Shown here: piece after piece, positions 31,803-40,553 of the stretch
Layout of the letters: every line of letters starts with the position of its first letter
Position numbering within the stretch: position 1 is the first letter of the stretch
NCBI RefSeq assembly: GCF_000472905.1
Contig: NZ_AXAR01000023.1
Span: forward strand, 1-41,261
DNA length: 41,261 nucleotides
Source of the DNA: Alicyclobacillus pomorum DSM 14955
GTDB taxonomy: Bacteria; Bacillota; Bacilli; Alicyclobacillales; Alicyclobacillaceae
Direction of reading: 5' to 3'
The notes under the pieces: generated by a model
Seen by the model: the letters and a program-made list of their open reading frames with translations, nothing else
Databases searched by the model: none
Told to the model about the DNA's origin: nothing
Made by a program: the position numbers and the translations under genes

Positions 31803-32618
31803 ATGACAGGGCAGATGCCAGTTGTCTACATCGTCTCCGATTCCGTCGGGGAAACGGCTGAGTTTGTTGTGCGCGCCGCAGCCAGCCAATTTGACGGCGG
31901 ACACGTCGACTTGCGGCGCGTTTCTCACGTGAACGACACTGCGGTGATTGACGAAACGGTACAGAGCGCGAAGGAAGAGAGCGCCATTATTGCATATACC
32001 ATTGTTCTCCCCCACCTGCGGGAACACCTGGCGGCCGAGGCGGCCGCAAACGGGGTACCCGTAGTGGACATCATGGGGCCGATGTTGGACGCGTTTGAAC
32101 ACGTGTTGGGGCAAACGCCGCATCGCAAAGCCGGTCTGGTGCATCAACTGGACGACGACTACTTTCGACGCGTAGAGGCTATTGAGTTTGCGGTGAAGTA
32201 CGATGATGGACGCGATCCGCGTGGACTCGAACGGGCCGACATTGTGCTCGTGGGTGTCTCGAGAACCTCCAAGACCCCTTTGAGTATGTACCTCGCACAC
32301 CGCCGCCTGCGCGTCGCCAATGTTCCGCTGGTGCCTGAAGTTTCTCCTCCAGAAGAGCTGTTTCAGTTGGCAGATCAGCGGAAGGTCGTTGGATTGACCA
32401 TCCGTCCGGACAAACTCAACCTGATTCGTCAGGAACGGCTGAAGGCGCTTGGACTTACACCAGATGCGAGCTATGCCAGTTATGAACGGATTATGAAAGA
32501 ATTGGAGTACGCGAATTCCATCATCAATCAGCTGAACTGTCTCGTTATCGACGTCAGCGACAAAGCGGTGGAAGAGACAGCAGCCATCATTCTGGATTAC
32601 GTGACAAGGAAGCGCTGA
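31803..32618 (+). CDS. ppsR: Pyruvate-phosphate dikinase/PEP synthase regulatory protein
   Basis: This 271-residue protein is of the PpsR/YqfL (DUF299) family: a bifunctional kinase/pyrophosphorylase that switches pyruvate-phosphate dikinase or PEP synthase off and on by threonine phosphorylation. Motifs are the start YIVSDSVGETAEFVV, a P-loop-like LVGVSRTSKTPLSMYLA (about residue 150), NVPLVPEVSPPEELF and YASYERIMKELEYA. The ATG follows GGGAGGGGAAAG. With ccpN it makes a central-carbon control unit. Bacillus yqfL has the same place before dnaG, although yqxD, which lies between in Bacillus, is missing here. No target enzyme is in this window. Confidence 0.93.
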   Translation: MTGQMPVVYIVSDSVGETAEFVVRAAASQFDGGHVDLRRVSHVNDTAVIDETVQSAKEESAIIAYTIVLPHLREHLAAEAAANGVPVVDIMGPMLDAFEHVLGQTPHRKAGLVHQLDDDYFRRVEAIEFAVKYDDGRDPRGLERADIVLVGVSRTSKTPLSMYLAHRRLRVANVPLVPEVSPPEELFQLADQRKVVGLTIRPDKLNLIRQERLKALGLTPDASYASYERIMKELEYANSIINQLNCLVIDVSDKAVEETAAIILDYVTRKR

Positions 32619-32986
32619 CATCTGAATAGGGTCCATTGCGGCTTGGGGTCGTGCCTGGTTGAGGTACGGCCTCGTTGCGTATGTTCAGTACATAACCTGT
32701 ATAAAACGACCATAGACTTGAATGCAGGGTTCTTTATGAGGATAAATTTTACTATGTGGGTCGATACTAGAGGTTGTTTCTATGGGGATTCGTGCAGCCC
32801 GTGGGCACCCCGTGTCGATTGCTGGCGAAGAAGATGCGAGGATTTTTTACGCAAAGGAGGAAATAGACCCTTTGTTGTAGAATAAGACACCATGCAACAA
32901 AACGCAATACCGATGGCGAGTGTGACAACCCACCATCCCGACGCCGAAGGCGCTGCACGCAGCAGGGCTCAGAAGAAGGTGATGGG
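32619..32986 (+). other. 368-base gap before dnaG: no recognised gene
   Basis: I see no convincing gene here. It holds a candidate promoter (TTGAAT at 32718-32723, 17 bases, GATAAA at 32741-32746) and a good but unused ribosome-site sequence (AAAGGAGG at 32853-32860) followed only by a two-codon frame. A frame from ATG 32892 of 32 codons ends inside the dnaG start (GTGA) but has no ribosome site. In Bacillus yqxD would be here. The region is probably the dnaG-sigA leader and promoter zone. Confidence 0.5.
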
Positions 32987-34810
32987 GTGACGAAAATTCC
33001 CGACGAGTTTGTCGAGGAATTGCGAAAGTCCGTCGACATTGTCGACGTGATTTCCGAGTACGTGCAACTCAGGCGGACGGGCAGATCTTTCGTTGGACTG
33101 TGTCCTTTTCACAATGAAAAGTCACCGTCATTCTCCGTGTCGCCAGACAGGCAACTGTACCACTGTTTCGGATGCGGAGCCGGTGGTACTGTGCTTCGAT
33201 TTGTGATGGACATCGAAGGTCTGACCTTTTCCGAAGCCGTTGTCAAACTGGCGGAGAAAGCGGGCCTAACACTTCCGGTGGCAGTTGACGCTGTGCCGGA
33301 TCACAGCCCACAGAACCAACAGCGGCAACGGATGTTCGATGCACACCAGTTAGCTGCGAAATATTATAACTACATTCTAATGAATTCTGCGGCGGGTGTG
33401 CAAGCCCTAACGTATTTGGAAGGCAGAGGAATTTCTCGACAAACGATGGTGGACTTTCAAATCGGTGCTGCTCCAGACGCGGAGGACGCGTTGGTCCGGT
33501 TTTTGCGCAAACGAGGATATGAGCTCCCGGTGATTGTGGAATCAGGGCTCGGCATTGCGCTGGGATCAAAAGTGGTCGACAGGTTTCGCAACCGCGTCAT
33601 GATTCCCATTTGTGACGGCCAAGGACGCGTCATTTCATTTGGCGGGAGAGCCATCGCGCCAGACGGAAAACCCAAGTATCTCAATTCGCCGGAAACGTTG
33701 TTATTTCACAAGAGCGAAGTGTTATTCAACCTTCACTTCGCGAAACGAGAAATGCGTAAGACGCGAACGGCGGTTTTGATGGAAGGATACATGGACGTCA
33801 TTTCCGCTTGGCAAGCTGGTGTCAAGAATGCAGTGGCCACCATGGGAACCGCCATCACGGTGGATCATGCGCGCGTCTTGAAACGGTATGCGGAGACACT
33901 CATCATCGCGTACGACGGTGATGACGCAGGTGTCAAAGCTGCAAAAAGGGCCATCGAAATCGCCGGCCAAAGCCACCTCGGCGTTCGCGTGGCAACGTTT
34001 CCCGAGGGGCAGGACCCTGACGATTTCATTCGCAGTAAAGGGGCGGATGCCTTTGTTCGCCAATTGCACCACTTTGCCTTGACAGAGTTGGAGTTTTTGC
34101 TGAACGAGTTGCGCAGGCACGCTCAACTAGACAGCGCCGCAGGGCGTACCGATTTTCTTCGGCAAACATTGGCTTTGCTGGGGGAACGTGGGACACCCAT
34201 CGAACAAGATGCGGAGTTGCGGCGTCTCGCGATGGAGTTTCAAATTTCTGTCGATGCCTTGAAGGAAGAGCTCAGGCTTGTCTCGAAACAACATCATAAG
34301 CGGAAAAGCTTCCAGCGACCGCCTCGTCCGGAGGTGCGGCTGAACGAAACACCCTTGCCACGAAAAGACGTCGTTGCAAGCAATCACGTGTTGCAGGCGC
34401 TGTTGACGAACAGCGAGGCATATCACTGGTTGCTAGAGCGCGAAGTCGATGAGTTGGCTCAGCCGGAACAAACTGCGTTGCTGGCACATCTTTATCATTT
34501 CCGCAGTGAGCATCCGGACGGCAGCGCCATCGCTTTTGTAGATAGTTTAGAGGATCCCCTGTTGGCAAGACTCGCGTCGTCACTGCTGATGGAGGATCCA
34601 CCTGAGTTTGACCAGGATGTCATTGATGACTGCCTGAGAATTATTCATTTGCAACGCACCGAAGAGGCACTGCAGCAAGCGATGGAAGAGCTTGTACAGG
34701 CGCAGGTCGATGGCCGTGACGACATTGACGTCCTGAAACACAGAGTGGAAGAACTCCAGACAGAATTGAACGCACTACGACAACAAACGCGAGGAAACGT
34801 CACAGGGTAA
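32987..34810 (+). CDS. dnaG: DNA primase
   Basis: DnaG makes the RNA primers for replication. The 607-residue protein has the CHC2 zinc finger ([16 protein letters not shown], then [10 protein letters not shown], about 40-66), the primase core with [18 protein letters not shown] and [19 protein letters not shown], the Toprim motifs [11 protein letters not shown] (about residue 265) and [11 protein letters not shown], and a C-terminal helicase-binding domain ending in a Gln/Glu-rich helix. The GTG start at 32987 follows AAGGTGAT. It is followed by sigA 16 bases later, the classic dnaG-sigA operon linking replication initiation and the housekeeping sigma factor. Confidence 0.97.
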   Translation: MTKIPDEFVEELRKSVDIVDVISEYVQLRRTGRSFVGLCPFHNEKSPSFSVSPDRQLYHCFGCGAGGTVLRFVMDIEGLTFSEAVVKLAEKAGLTLPVAVDAVPDHSPQNQQRQRMFDAHQLAAKYYNYILMNSAAGVQALTYLEGRGISRQTMVDFQIGAAPDAEDALVRFLRKRGYELPVIVESGLGIALGSKVVDRFRNRVMIPICDGQGRVISFGGRAIAPDGKPKYLNSPETLLFHKSEVLFNLHFAKREMRKTRTAVLMEGYMDVISAWQAGVKNAVATMGTAITVDHARVLKRYAETLIIAYDGDDAGVKAAKRAIEIAGQSHLGVRVATFPEGQDPDDFIRSKGADAFVRQLHHFALTELEFLLNELRRHAQLDSAAGRTDFLRQTLALLGERGTPIEQDAELRRLAMEFQISVDALKEELRLVSKQHHKRKSFQRPPRPEVRLNETPLPRKDVVASNHVLQALLTNSEAYHWLLEREVDELAQPEQTALLAHLYHFRSEHPDGSAIAFVDSLEDPLLARLASSLLMEDPPEFDQDVIDDCLRIIHLQRTEEALQQAMEELVQAQVDGRDDIDVLKHRVEELQTELNALRQQTRGNVTG

Positions 34811-34826
34811 AGGAGGCGGGGAAGGA

Positions 34827-35990
34827 ATGAAAGAGATAAAAGAAGAAGCCCGCGAAGAAGAACGTGGACTCACCCTTCAGGAAACTAAGGATGCATTGAT
34901 TTCAATTGGAAAGAAACGCGGTTCCCTCACGTACACCGAGATTGTTAACAGACTGTCGAAGTTCGACTTAGATCCAGACCAATTGGACGAGTTTTTTGAC
35001 CAAATCTCAGAAGCGGGCGTTGAGGTCGTCAATGAACGGGATGAAGATGACGACGACCTGGAAGACCTTGACGACGCAGATGATCACGACGCCTCCGAGG
35101 ATGGCGAAGATCTGGATGACGAACGGATTGATTTGAACGACCTGACCATGCCGCCAGGTGTCAAGATCAGTGACCCTGTGCGGATGTACCTAAAAGAAAT
35201 CGGTCGTGTGCCGCTGTTGTCCGCTAGCGAGGAAATTGAGCTCGCGAAGCGGATTGAAGAAGGGGACGAAGAGGCGAAGCGTCGGCTTGCGGAAGCAAAC
35301 CTTCGGCTCGTGGTCAGCATCGCCAAGCGCTATGTTGGGCGCGGGATGCTGTTCCTGGACCTGATTCAGGAAGGAAATCTCGGCTTGATTAAGGCCGTTG
35401 AGAAGTTTGATTATCGTAAGGGGTACAAATTCAGCACCTATGCGACGTGGTGGATCCGTCAAGCCATCACACGTGCCATTGCAGATCAGGCGCGGACGAT
35501 TCGTATCCCTGTGCATATGGTTGAAACCATAAACAAGCTGATCCGCATCTCCCGGCAATTGCTGCAGGAGCTCGGCCGCGAACCAACTGCCGAAGAAATT
35601 GCCGCCGAGATGGATCTCAGTCCTGAGAAAGTGCGTGAGATCCAGAAAATCGCTCAGGAGCCGGTGTCGTTAGAAACACCGATTGGCGAAGAGGACGATT
35701 CTCACCTTGGGGACTTTATTCCCGACGACGAAGCGTTGGCTCCTGCCGATGCGGCTGCATATGAGCTGTTGAAGGAACAACTGGAAGACGTACTTGACAC
35801 GTTGACCGAACGCGAGGAAAACGTGCTTCGGCTGCGGTTTGGTTTGGACGACGGGCGTACCCGCACGCTGGAGGAAGTGGGCAAGGTGTTTGGCGTGACT
35901 CGGGAACGCATTCGTCAGATTGAAGCGAAGGCATTGCGAAAACTGAGACACCCGAGTCGCAGCAAGCGACTGAAAGACTTTCTCGAGTAA
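34827..35990 (+). CDS. sigA: RNA polymerase sigma factor SigA (RpoD)
   Basis: The housekeeping sigma-70 factor, 387 residues. Region 1.1 is at about 11-75 ([20 protein letters not shown]), followed by an Asp/Glu stretch, region 1.2 [20 protein letters not shown], region 2 with [19 protein letters not shown] and [20 protein letters not shown] (-10 binding), region 3 with [18 protein letters not shown], and region 4.2 [20 protein letters not shown] (-35 binding), ending [13 protein letters not shown]. The length and layout are those of Bacillus SigA. The ATG has AAAGGAGG ten bases upstream. A strong terminator follows, closing the operon. Confidence 0.98.
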   Translation: MKEIKEEAREEERGLTLQETKDALISIGKKRGSLTYTEIVNRLSKFDLDPDQLDEFFDQISEAGVEVVNERDEDDDDLEDLDDADDHDASEDGEDLDDERIDLNDLTMPPGVKISDPVRMYLKEIGRVPLLSASEEIELAKRIEEGDEEAKRRLAEANLRLVVSIAKRYVGRGMLFLDLIQEGNLGLIKAVEKFDYRKGYKFSTYATWWIRQAITRAIADQARTIRIPVHMVETINKLIRISRQLLQELGREPTAEEIAAEMDLSPEKVREIQKIAQEPVSLETPIGEEDDSHLGDFIPDDEALAPADAAAYELLKEQLEDVLDTLTEREENVLRLRFGLDDGRTRTLEEVGKVFGVTRERIRQIEAKALRKLRHPSRSKRLKDFLE

Positions 35991-36013
35991 AATCTGTGCA
36001 TAGACTTTCACAG

Positions 36014-36047
36014 GGGCCGTCAGAACTAGCGGGAGACGGCCCTTTTT
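36014..36047 (+). terminator. Rho-independent terminator after sigA
   Basis: GGGCCGTC (36014-36021) and GACGGCCC (36035-36042) form a perfect 8-bp stem with a 13-base loop, ending in TTTTT. It terminates the dnaG-sigA operon. Confidence 0.93.
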
Positions 36048-36072
36048 GTGTTATTTGTCATCCAAAAAGGAT

Positions 36073-36102
36073 TTGCAAGCGTTTTCTATTCGCACTTATA
36101 AT
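36073..36102 (+). promoter_or_regulatory. Sigma-A promoter for the acyl-CoA dehydrogenase
   Basis: TTGCAA (36073-36078), 18 bases, TATAAT (36097-36102). The -10 is consensus and the -35 matches at five of six. It lies 32 bases before the ATG, so the gene is transcribed on its own. Confidence 0.85.
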
Positions 36103-36134
36103 AGATCTCGGTACAACTAGGAGGGGACTGGACT

Positions 36135-37268
36135 ATGAATTTTGAACTTTCGAAAGAACAAAAAATGATTCAAGAAATGGTTCGAGAATTCGCGCAAGCA
36201 GAGATTGCGCCCAAGGCAGCTGAACTCGACCGAGAGTCTCGGTTTCCTCTTGAAATTTTTGAGAAGATGGGAGAACTCGGGCTGATGGGTCTGCCCATCC
36301 CGGAAGAGTACGGCGGTGCAGGTGCGGACATGATCAGCTATTGCTTGGCACTTGAGGAAATCGGACACGCATGCGGCGGCACGGGCCTCAGTTACGAAGC
36401 GCATGTGTCGCTCGCGTGCGTTCCACTGTTGCTGTACGGTACTGAGGAGCAAAAGCAAAAGTACCTGGTACCGCTCGCGTCTGGCAAAGGACTGGGGTCG
36501 TTTGGGTTGACGGAGCCAGGCGCTGGATCTGACGCGGGTGGGACGCGTACGACCGCGGTGCGTGATGGTGACGAATGGGTGATCAACGGGAATAAGATCT
36601 TCATCACCAACGGTGGCTATGCGAAAACGGTAGTTTTGACGGCCGTCACAGACAAGGAGAATCGCGGCATTAGTGCGTTTATCGTACCCACGGACACCCC
36701 AGGGTTTTCCGTGTCAAAGCCCTATGAGAAAATGGGGATGCGAGCCTCCAACACGGTCGAGTTAATTCTTGAAAATGTCCGAATACCGGCAGAGAATCTG
36801 CTGGGTCCATTGAACGCAGGATTTAAGCAGTTCCTGTCCACCCTCGATGGGGGCCGCGTAGCCATTGCGGCATTGGCAGTGGGGATTGCCCGCTCGGCCT
36901 TCGAAGTGGCATTGGACTACGCAAAACAGCGCACTCAATTCGGACAGAGCCTATCCAAGTTTCAAGCCATTCAACACAAACTGGCGGACATGGCGATGCA
37001 CATTGACCTCGCGCGGAACGCGGTGCTAAAGGCTGCGTGGATGAAGGATCAGGGACTTCCGTACACCAAGGAGGCTTCATTTGCAAAACTGTTTGCCTCG
37101 GAGATGTGCACAAACACTTGTAATCAGGCGATTCAAATTCTCGGCGGCAACGGATATATGAAAGAGTATTCTGTGGAACGAAATTTGCGTGACGCAAAAC
37201 TGATTGAAATTGGCGAAGGCACTTCGGAAATTCAACGCCTGGTGATTGCGCGACAGCTGGGATGCTAG
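36135..37268 (+). CDS. Short/branched-chain type acyl-CoA dehydrogenase
   Basis: A 377-residue flavin (FAD) enzyme that oxidises acyl-CoA to enoyl-CoA and passes electrons to electron-transfer flavoprotein. Motifs are LGLMGLPIPEEYGGAG (N-terminal), FGLTEPGAGSDAGG (FAD and substrate site, about residue 121), IFITNGGYA, YAKQRTQFGQSLSKFQAIQ, and the C-terminal IGEGTSEIQRLVIARQLG with the catalytic Glu of the short/branched-chain group. The N-terminal NFELSKEQKMIQEMVREF is typical of the butyryl-CoA/isovaleryl-CoA dehydrogenase group; the exact substrate cannot be fixed. It has its own promoter (36073) and terminator (37286). No other fatty-acid gene is nearby, so its physiological partner is unknown. 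Confidence 0.92.
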   Translation: MNFELSKEQKMIQEMVREFAQAEIAPKAAELDRESRFPLEIFEKMGELGLMGLPIPEEYGGAGADMISYCLALEEIGHACGGTGLSYEAHVSLACVPLLLYGTEEQKQKYLVPLASGKGLGSFGLTEPGAGSDAGGTRTTAVRDGDEWVINGNKIFITNGGYAKTVVLTAVTDKENRGISAFIVPTDTPGFSVSKPYEKMGMRASNTVELILENVRIPAENLLGPLNAGFKQFLSTLDGGRVAIAALAVGIARSAFEVALDYAKQRTQFGQSLSKFQAIQHKLADMAMHIDLARNAVLKAAWMKDQGLPYTKEASFAKLFASEMCTNTCNQAIQILGGNGYMKEYSVERNLRDAKLIEIGEGTSEIQRLVIARQLGC

Positions 37269-37285
37269 ATGCGCGCGTCGCAACC

Positions 37286-37311
37286 GGGAGGCCAAGGTGG
37301 CCTCCCTTTTT
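37286..37311 (+). terminator. Rho-independent terminator after acyl-CoA dehydrogenase
   Basis: GGGAGGCCA, AGG, TGGCCTCCC followed by TTTTT: a perfect 9-bp stem. It ends the acyl-CoA dehydrogenase unit. Confidence 0.95.
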
Positions 37312-37316
37312 ATGTA

Positions 37317-37333
37317 GTCGCTTTGCAAAATGA
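37317..37333 (+). repeat. TTTGCAAA element after the acyl-CoA dehydrogenase terminator
   Basis: GTCGCTTTGCAAAATGA resembles the core of the repeats at 5881 and 7246 (CGnTTTGCAAAAT). It lies about 180 bases before the ydcF-like gene. Limited similarity. Confidence 0.35.
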
Positions 37334-37344
37334 CTTAAGAGTGC

Positions 37345-37427
37345 TTCAGCACGCACAAACACTTTGTCCTGTGCTGAACCAGTTGTTCGTCGTGATATTA
37401 CAAATCGCACGTGTCACTTGTGCGATT
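37345..37427. promoter_or_regulatory. Two inverted repeats upstream of the ydcF-like gene
   Basis: TTCAGCAC (37345-37352) pairs with GTGCTGAA (37371-37378), and AATCGCAC (37403-37410) pairs with GTGCGATT (37420-37427), each perfect over 8 bases. They occupy the 200-base gap before the ydcF-like gene, which holds no other gene. They may be operators or RNA hairpins. Confidence 0.45.
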
Positions 37428-37511
37428 CTAATATCCCCAAAATCCCCGTACATTATAGCGTCTGTCCGTACCTACGCGAACGAATAGACGACGTACAAAG
37501 GGGGAAGGGAG

Positions 37512-38120
37512 TTGCTACTATGGTCGTCATTGGCGGTTGCAGTCATCGGTCTACTTGCTGTAGCCGGTTGGACGTTATTGAACTGGATGGCATACGATAT
37601 TCGGGAGCGCGGACGAAGGGAACGTCCGTCACCTTCGGACTGTGCGATTGTATTAGGCGCGTACACGGATGGATACCAGCCGAGCCCGACACTCAAGGCG
37701 CGGCTTCGAGCCAGCCTTCATTTGTATAGATTAGGTTACATATCGTATTTTATTGTCAGTGGTGGTCAAGGTGCGGATGAAACCGTAAGCGAATCAAGGT
37801 CTATGAAACGTTTTTTGATTCTCAACGGTGTTCCACCGCACACCATTCTTGAAGACCAGTATTCGAATGATACATGGGAAAATTTATCCAACAGTCAACA
37901 CGTGATGGAGGAACACTCGTTTCGAACGGCCATCGTTGTGACAAGTGACTACCATTTACCGAGAGCCTTAGCTGTGGCAGAGCAGTTGGGCATCCAAGCG
38001 ACGGGATTTGCGGCCTGGACGACGGCTGCTGAAATTCACTACGCCAGACGAGAGGTGATGGCGAGAGTGGTGTACACTGTCAGAGGACAGGCCGCTTTGA
38101 TTCGGAAAGGAAGACGCTGA
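37512..38120 (+). CDS. YdcF-like protein (DUF218)
   Basis: A 202-residue protein with one N-terminal membrane segment (about 2-25) and a DUF218/YdcF domain facing out. The domain has AIVLGAYTDGYQPSPTLKAR, YFIVSGGQGADETVSES, NDTWENLSNSQHVM and VVTSDYHLPRAL, the known signature. Relatives (YdcF, SanA, ElyC) are tied to envelope and vancomycin-tolerance functions, and a role in peptidoglycan lipid handling is suspected; no activity is established. The TTG start at 37512 has AAAGGGGG seven bases upstream. The next gene, trmK, starts directly after the stop. Confidence 0.87.
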   Translation: MLLWSSLAVAVIGLLAVAGWTLLNWMAYDIRERGRRERPSPSDCAIVLGAYTDGYQPSPTLKARLRASLHLYRLGYISYFIVSGGQGADETVSESRSMKRFLILNGVPPHTILEDQYSNDTWENLSNSQHVMEEHSFRTAIVVTSDYHLPRALAVAEQLGIQATGFAAWTTAAEIHYARREVMARVVYTVRGQAALIRKGRR

Positions 38121-38864
38121 TTGACGATTACAATTTCCAATCGGTTACAGTGGTTAGCCGACAGGGTTCCAGAGGGCTCGTCCGTGGTGGATGTCGGCAC
38201 AGACCATGCGATGTTACCCATCTACCTCATCCAATCAGAACGAGGCAAATTTGCCGTGGCCACAGATGTGAGGCCTGGACCGTACAACGCCGCTGTGAGC
38301 AACGTGAAGCGCCACGGCCTCGAGCACGCGATATCTGTTCGTTTAGGTGACGGACTGACAACCGTGACACCTGGGGAAGTGGAGGTGGCGGTCATTGCGG
38401 GGATGGGCGGCGCTACGGCGACTTCCATACTCGATGCCTCCCGCGCGGTCACTGGCGCACTGAACCGATTACACTTGCAACCGATGAACGCCTCAGGCTC
38501 GCTGCGCAAATATGTACGTGTAGCACAGTTTGGTATCGCCGAGGAAGCGGTCATTTTGGAAGACGGTCGGTTTTACGAATTGCTCGTGGTGGATAGAACC
38601 GTAGGTCCCGACGAAGCGTATGGCCCGTTTGCGGGGCATCCAGAGAGCCTAGAACTGGCGATGGAGTTTGGCCCCACCTTGTTGATGCGCCGTGACCCAG
38701 TGACAGCGGCGTACTTCCGTTATGTCGCCGACCGACTGCGCGGGCAACTTAGCCAGTTGGAGCGGGGGAGGACAGCGGAGGCGGATCGCCGTCGATCCGC
38801 CGTCATTTCACGCCTCAACTTTCTCAGACAATGGCAACCTGTAGACGAGGAGGGATTGCGGTGA
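38121..38864 (+). CDS. trmK: tRNA (adenine-22-N1) methyltransferase TrmK
   Basis: TrmK methylates A22 of tRNA, and is found in Gram-positive bacteria. The 247-residue protein has the Rossmann SAM site VVDVGTDHAMLPIYL (about residue 22), ATDVRPGPYNAAVSNVKRHG, VRLGDGLTTVTPGEV and AVIAGMGGATATSIL, all TrmK signatures, then a C-terminal coiled coil (about 200-235). The TTG start at 38121 has AAAGGAAG upstream and directly follows the ydcF-like stop. The stop overlaps yqfO (GTGA). It corresponds to Bacillus YqfN, whose partner gene yqfO also follows. Confidence 0.94.
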   Translation: MTITISNRLQWLADRVPEGSSVVDVGTDHAMLPIYLIQSERGKFAVATDVRPGPYNAAVSNVKRHGLEHAISVRLGDGLTTVTPGEVEVAVIAGMGGATATSILDASRAVTGALNRLHLQPMNASGSLRKYVRVAQFGIAEEAVILEDGRFYELLVVDRTVGPDEAYGPFAGHPESLELAMEFGPTLLMRRDPVTAAYFRYVADRLRGQLSQLERGRTAEADRRRSAVISRLNFLRQWQPVDEEGLR

Positions 38865-39973
38865 CGTCTTTAACCGTGCGCGACGTGGTGAACGTGGTGG
38901 ATCAATACGCGCCGCCGGGACTTGCGATGTCCGGAGATGCCATCGGACTACAAGTTGGGCGTCTGGACAAGCCTGCGAAAAAAGTATGGTTGGCACTAGA
39001 TGCGTCGCCGGAGGTCATTCAGGCCGCAGTAGAGGATGAAGCCGATCTCCTGATCACGCACCACGCACTACTCTTTCGACCGGCCAGCAAAATTGACACT
39101 GGGACTGCGCGAGGAAATGCCATTCGCACCGCTTTAGCGGGAGATTTAACCGTATACGCGGCGCATACGAACCTCGACATTGCCGAAGGCGGTGTCAACG
39201 ATGTTTTGGCGGACTTATTCGGTCTCGAGGACGTAGAAGTGCTGGATCGGTCACAGAACGAACGGCTCCGGAAACTGGTGGTGTTTGTTCCAGAATCGCA
39301 CCATCAAGCTGTTTTGGACGCCCTTTGCGGCGCAGGAGCGGGCCACATCGGCCGTTATAGCCATTGCACGTTCAACACCACCGGATTTGGCACATTTCTG
39401 CCGGAGGAAGGGACGCAACCGTTCATCGGTCAAGCGGGTCAAATGGAGCGAGTCCCTGAAGTACGGTTAGAAACCATCGTCCCCGAGAGATTGATTGAAC
39501 CGGTGGTCAGGGCGATGCTGGAAGCCCATCCTTACGAGGAAGTGGCGTACGATATTTACCCTCTCGAACTTATGGGCAAGCCGTATGGGCTCGGTCGAGT
39601 AGGAAACCTTCGACACGAGATGTCACTTGCCGAGTTCGCCACGTGCGTGAAAACGGTGCTCGGTTTGCCATACATTCGCTTCGGAGGGAATCCCAAGCTC
39701 ATGGTGAACCGAGTGGCCGTCCTTGGTGGATCCGGGGGACGTTGGGTGCAGAAGGCGATAGCCAAAGGTGCACAGGTGCTGGTGACGGCGGACTGTGACC
39801 ACCACGTCGTGGCCGAAGCGTGGCAGGATGGCCTGGCGATTGTGGACGCGACACATGCATCCCTGGAGCGGCCCGTGTTGCACCGTCTGAAAAAGGAATT
39901 GGAGAGCGCGTTTGGTGAAACGCTTGAGGTGACCATTGCTGATGTGGATGAAGACCCATTTCACTGGGTGTGA
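38861..39973 (+). CDS. yqfO: Nif3/YqfO family metal-binding protein
   Basis: A 370-residue protein of the Nif3/YqfO family, a conserved di-metal-binding scaffold often annotated as a GTP cyclohydrolase 1 type 2 homologue; its real function is unsettled. It has the two Nif3 halves (THHALLF at about residue 62 and AHTNLDIAEGGVNDVL, then HASLERPVLHRL near the C-terminus), separated by the YqfO-specific insert (about 125-230) that resembles the PII-like domain. The start GTG 38861 follows GAGGAGGGATTGCG and overlaps the trmK stop, so they are co-translated. The pair trmK-yqfO is usual in Bacilli. Confidence 0.93.
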   Translation: MTSLTVRDVVNVVDQYAPPGLAMSGDAIGLQVGRLDKPAKKVWLALDASPEVIQAAVEDEADLLITHHALLFRPASKIDTGTARGNAIRTALAGDLTVYAAHTNLDIAEGGVNDVLADLFGLEDVEVLDRSQNERLRKLVVFVPESHHQAVLDALCGAGAGHIGRYSHCTFNTTGFGTFLPEEGTQPFIGQAGQMERVPEVRLETIVPERLIEPVVRAMLEAHPYEEVAYDIYPLELMGKPYGLGRVGNLRHEMSLAEFATCVKTVLGLPYIRFGGNPKLMVNRVAVLGGSGGRWVQKAIAKGAQVLVTADCDHHVVAEAWQDGLAIVDATHASLERPVLHRLKKELESAFGETLEVTIADVDEDPFHWV

Positions 39974-40020
39974 GCTTCACGTATGCGGTGTACCGTGCCA
40001 ATTTCACCAGCAGATATCAC

Positions 40021-40050
40021 TTGATGATGGAGCTGTGAATGGGTTATACT
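40021..40050 (+). promoter_or_regulatory. Sigma-A promoter for rnpB
   Basis: TTGATG (40021-40026), 18 bases, TATACT (40045-40050). The RNA body begins about 20 bases later. This is a good match and fits a stable RNA with its own transcript. Confidence 0.85.
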
Positions 40051-40069
40051 CGAACATGCTGAGTTGAAC

Positions 40070-40530
40070 AGGAAAGTAAGCTGGGCAACCGCCGGTGCAG
40101 TGTCGAAAGACCGCACGGGAGGAAAGTCCGAGCTCCACAGGGCAGGGTGCCGGATAACGTCCGGCGGGAGCAATCCTAGGGATAGTGCCACAGAAATGTA
40201 GACCGCCGATGGAGTCGATGCTTCGTTCCGGAGCATCGCTCACAGGCAAGGATGCAACGGTGCGGTAAGAGCGCACCAGCAGCCTGGAGACAGGCTGGCT
40301 AGGTAAACCCCACCTGGAGCAAGACCGGATAGGAGCGCATATGTGGCGGCCCGTCACGCGCTCGGGTAGGTCGCTTGAGCCGGCTGGCAACAGTCGGCCT
40401 AGATAGATGGTTGCCGCTCCATATGTGTGCGAGGCAGCGAGGCGTCGCGTCCGGCGTTCCGGATACGGGCGCTAGGTCTGCCGCTTGCAGCACGCGGAGT
40501 ACAGAACTCGGCTTACAGGCTTGCTTTCCT
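40070..40530 (+). ncRNA. rnpB: RNase P RNA (rnpB), type A-like
   Basis: The catalytic RNA of RNase P, which matures the 5' ends of tRNAs. Its conserved blocks are here in order: GAGGAAAGTCC (40119-40129), CACAGGGCAGGGTGCC, ACAGAAA, GGTGCGGTAAGAGCGCACC, GGTAAACCCCACC (40302-40314, the CCA-binding L15 region), GAGCAAGACC, and CCTAGATAGATGG. The ends pair as P1 (GGAAAGUAAGCU near 40071 with GGCUUGCUUUCC near 40518-40529), and GGCAACC pairs with GGTTGCC as P2. The order after P15 (AGCAAGACCGGATAGGAG, CGGGTAGGTCGCTTGAGCC) follows the type A plan seen in E. coli, not the Bacillus type B. An extra helix of about 80 bases (40420-40500) sits in the P19 region. Ends are approximate. Confidence 0.94.
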
Positions 40531-40553
40531 CGCAGTTACATACCCTTTGGGAA

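Noticed and set aside
32643-32885. An 80-codon open frame in the gap before dnaG
   Set aside because: Its composition (many Cys, Trp and Arg) is not protein-like for this genome, and it has no good start site or recognised motif.
32892-32990. A 32-codon frame that overlaps the dnaG start (GTGA), possible leader peptide
   Set aside because: There is no ribosome site before its ATG, and the AAGGTGAT within it is better read as the dnaG ribosome site. It is kept only as part of the unexplained region.
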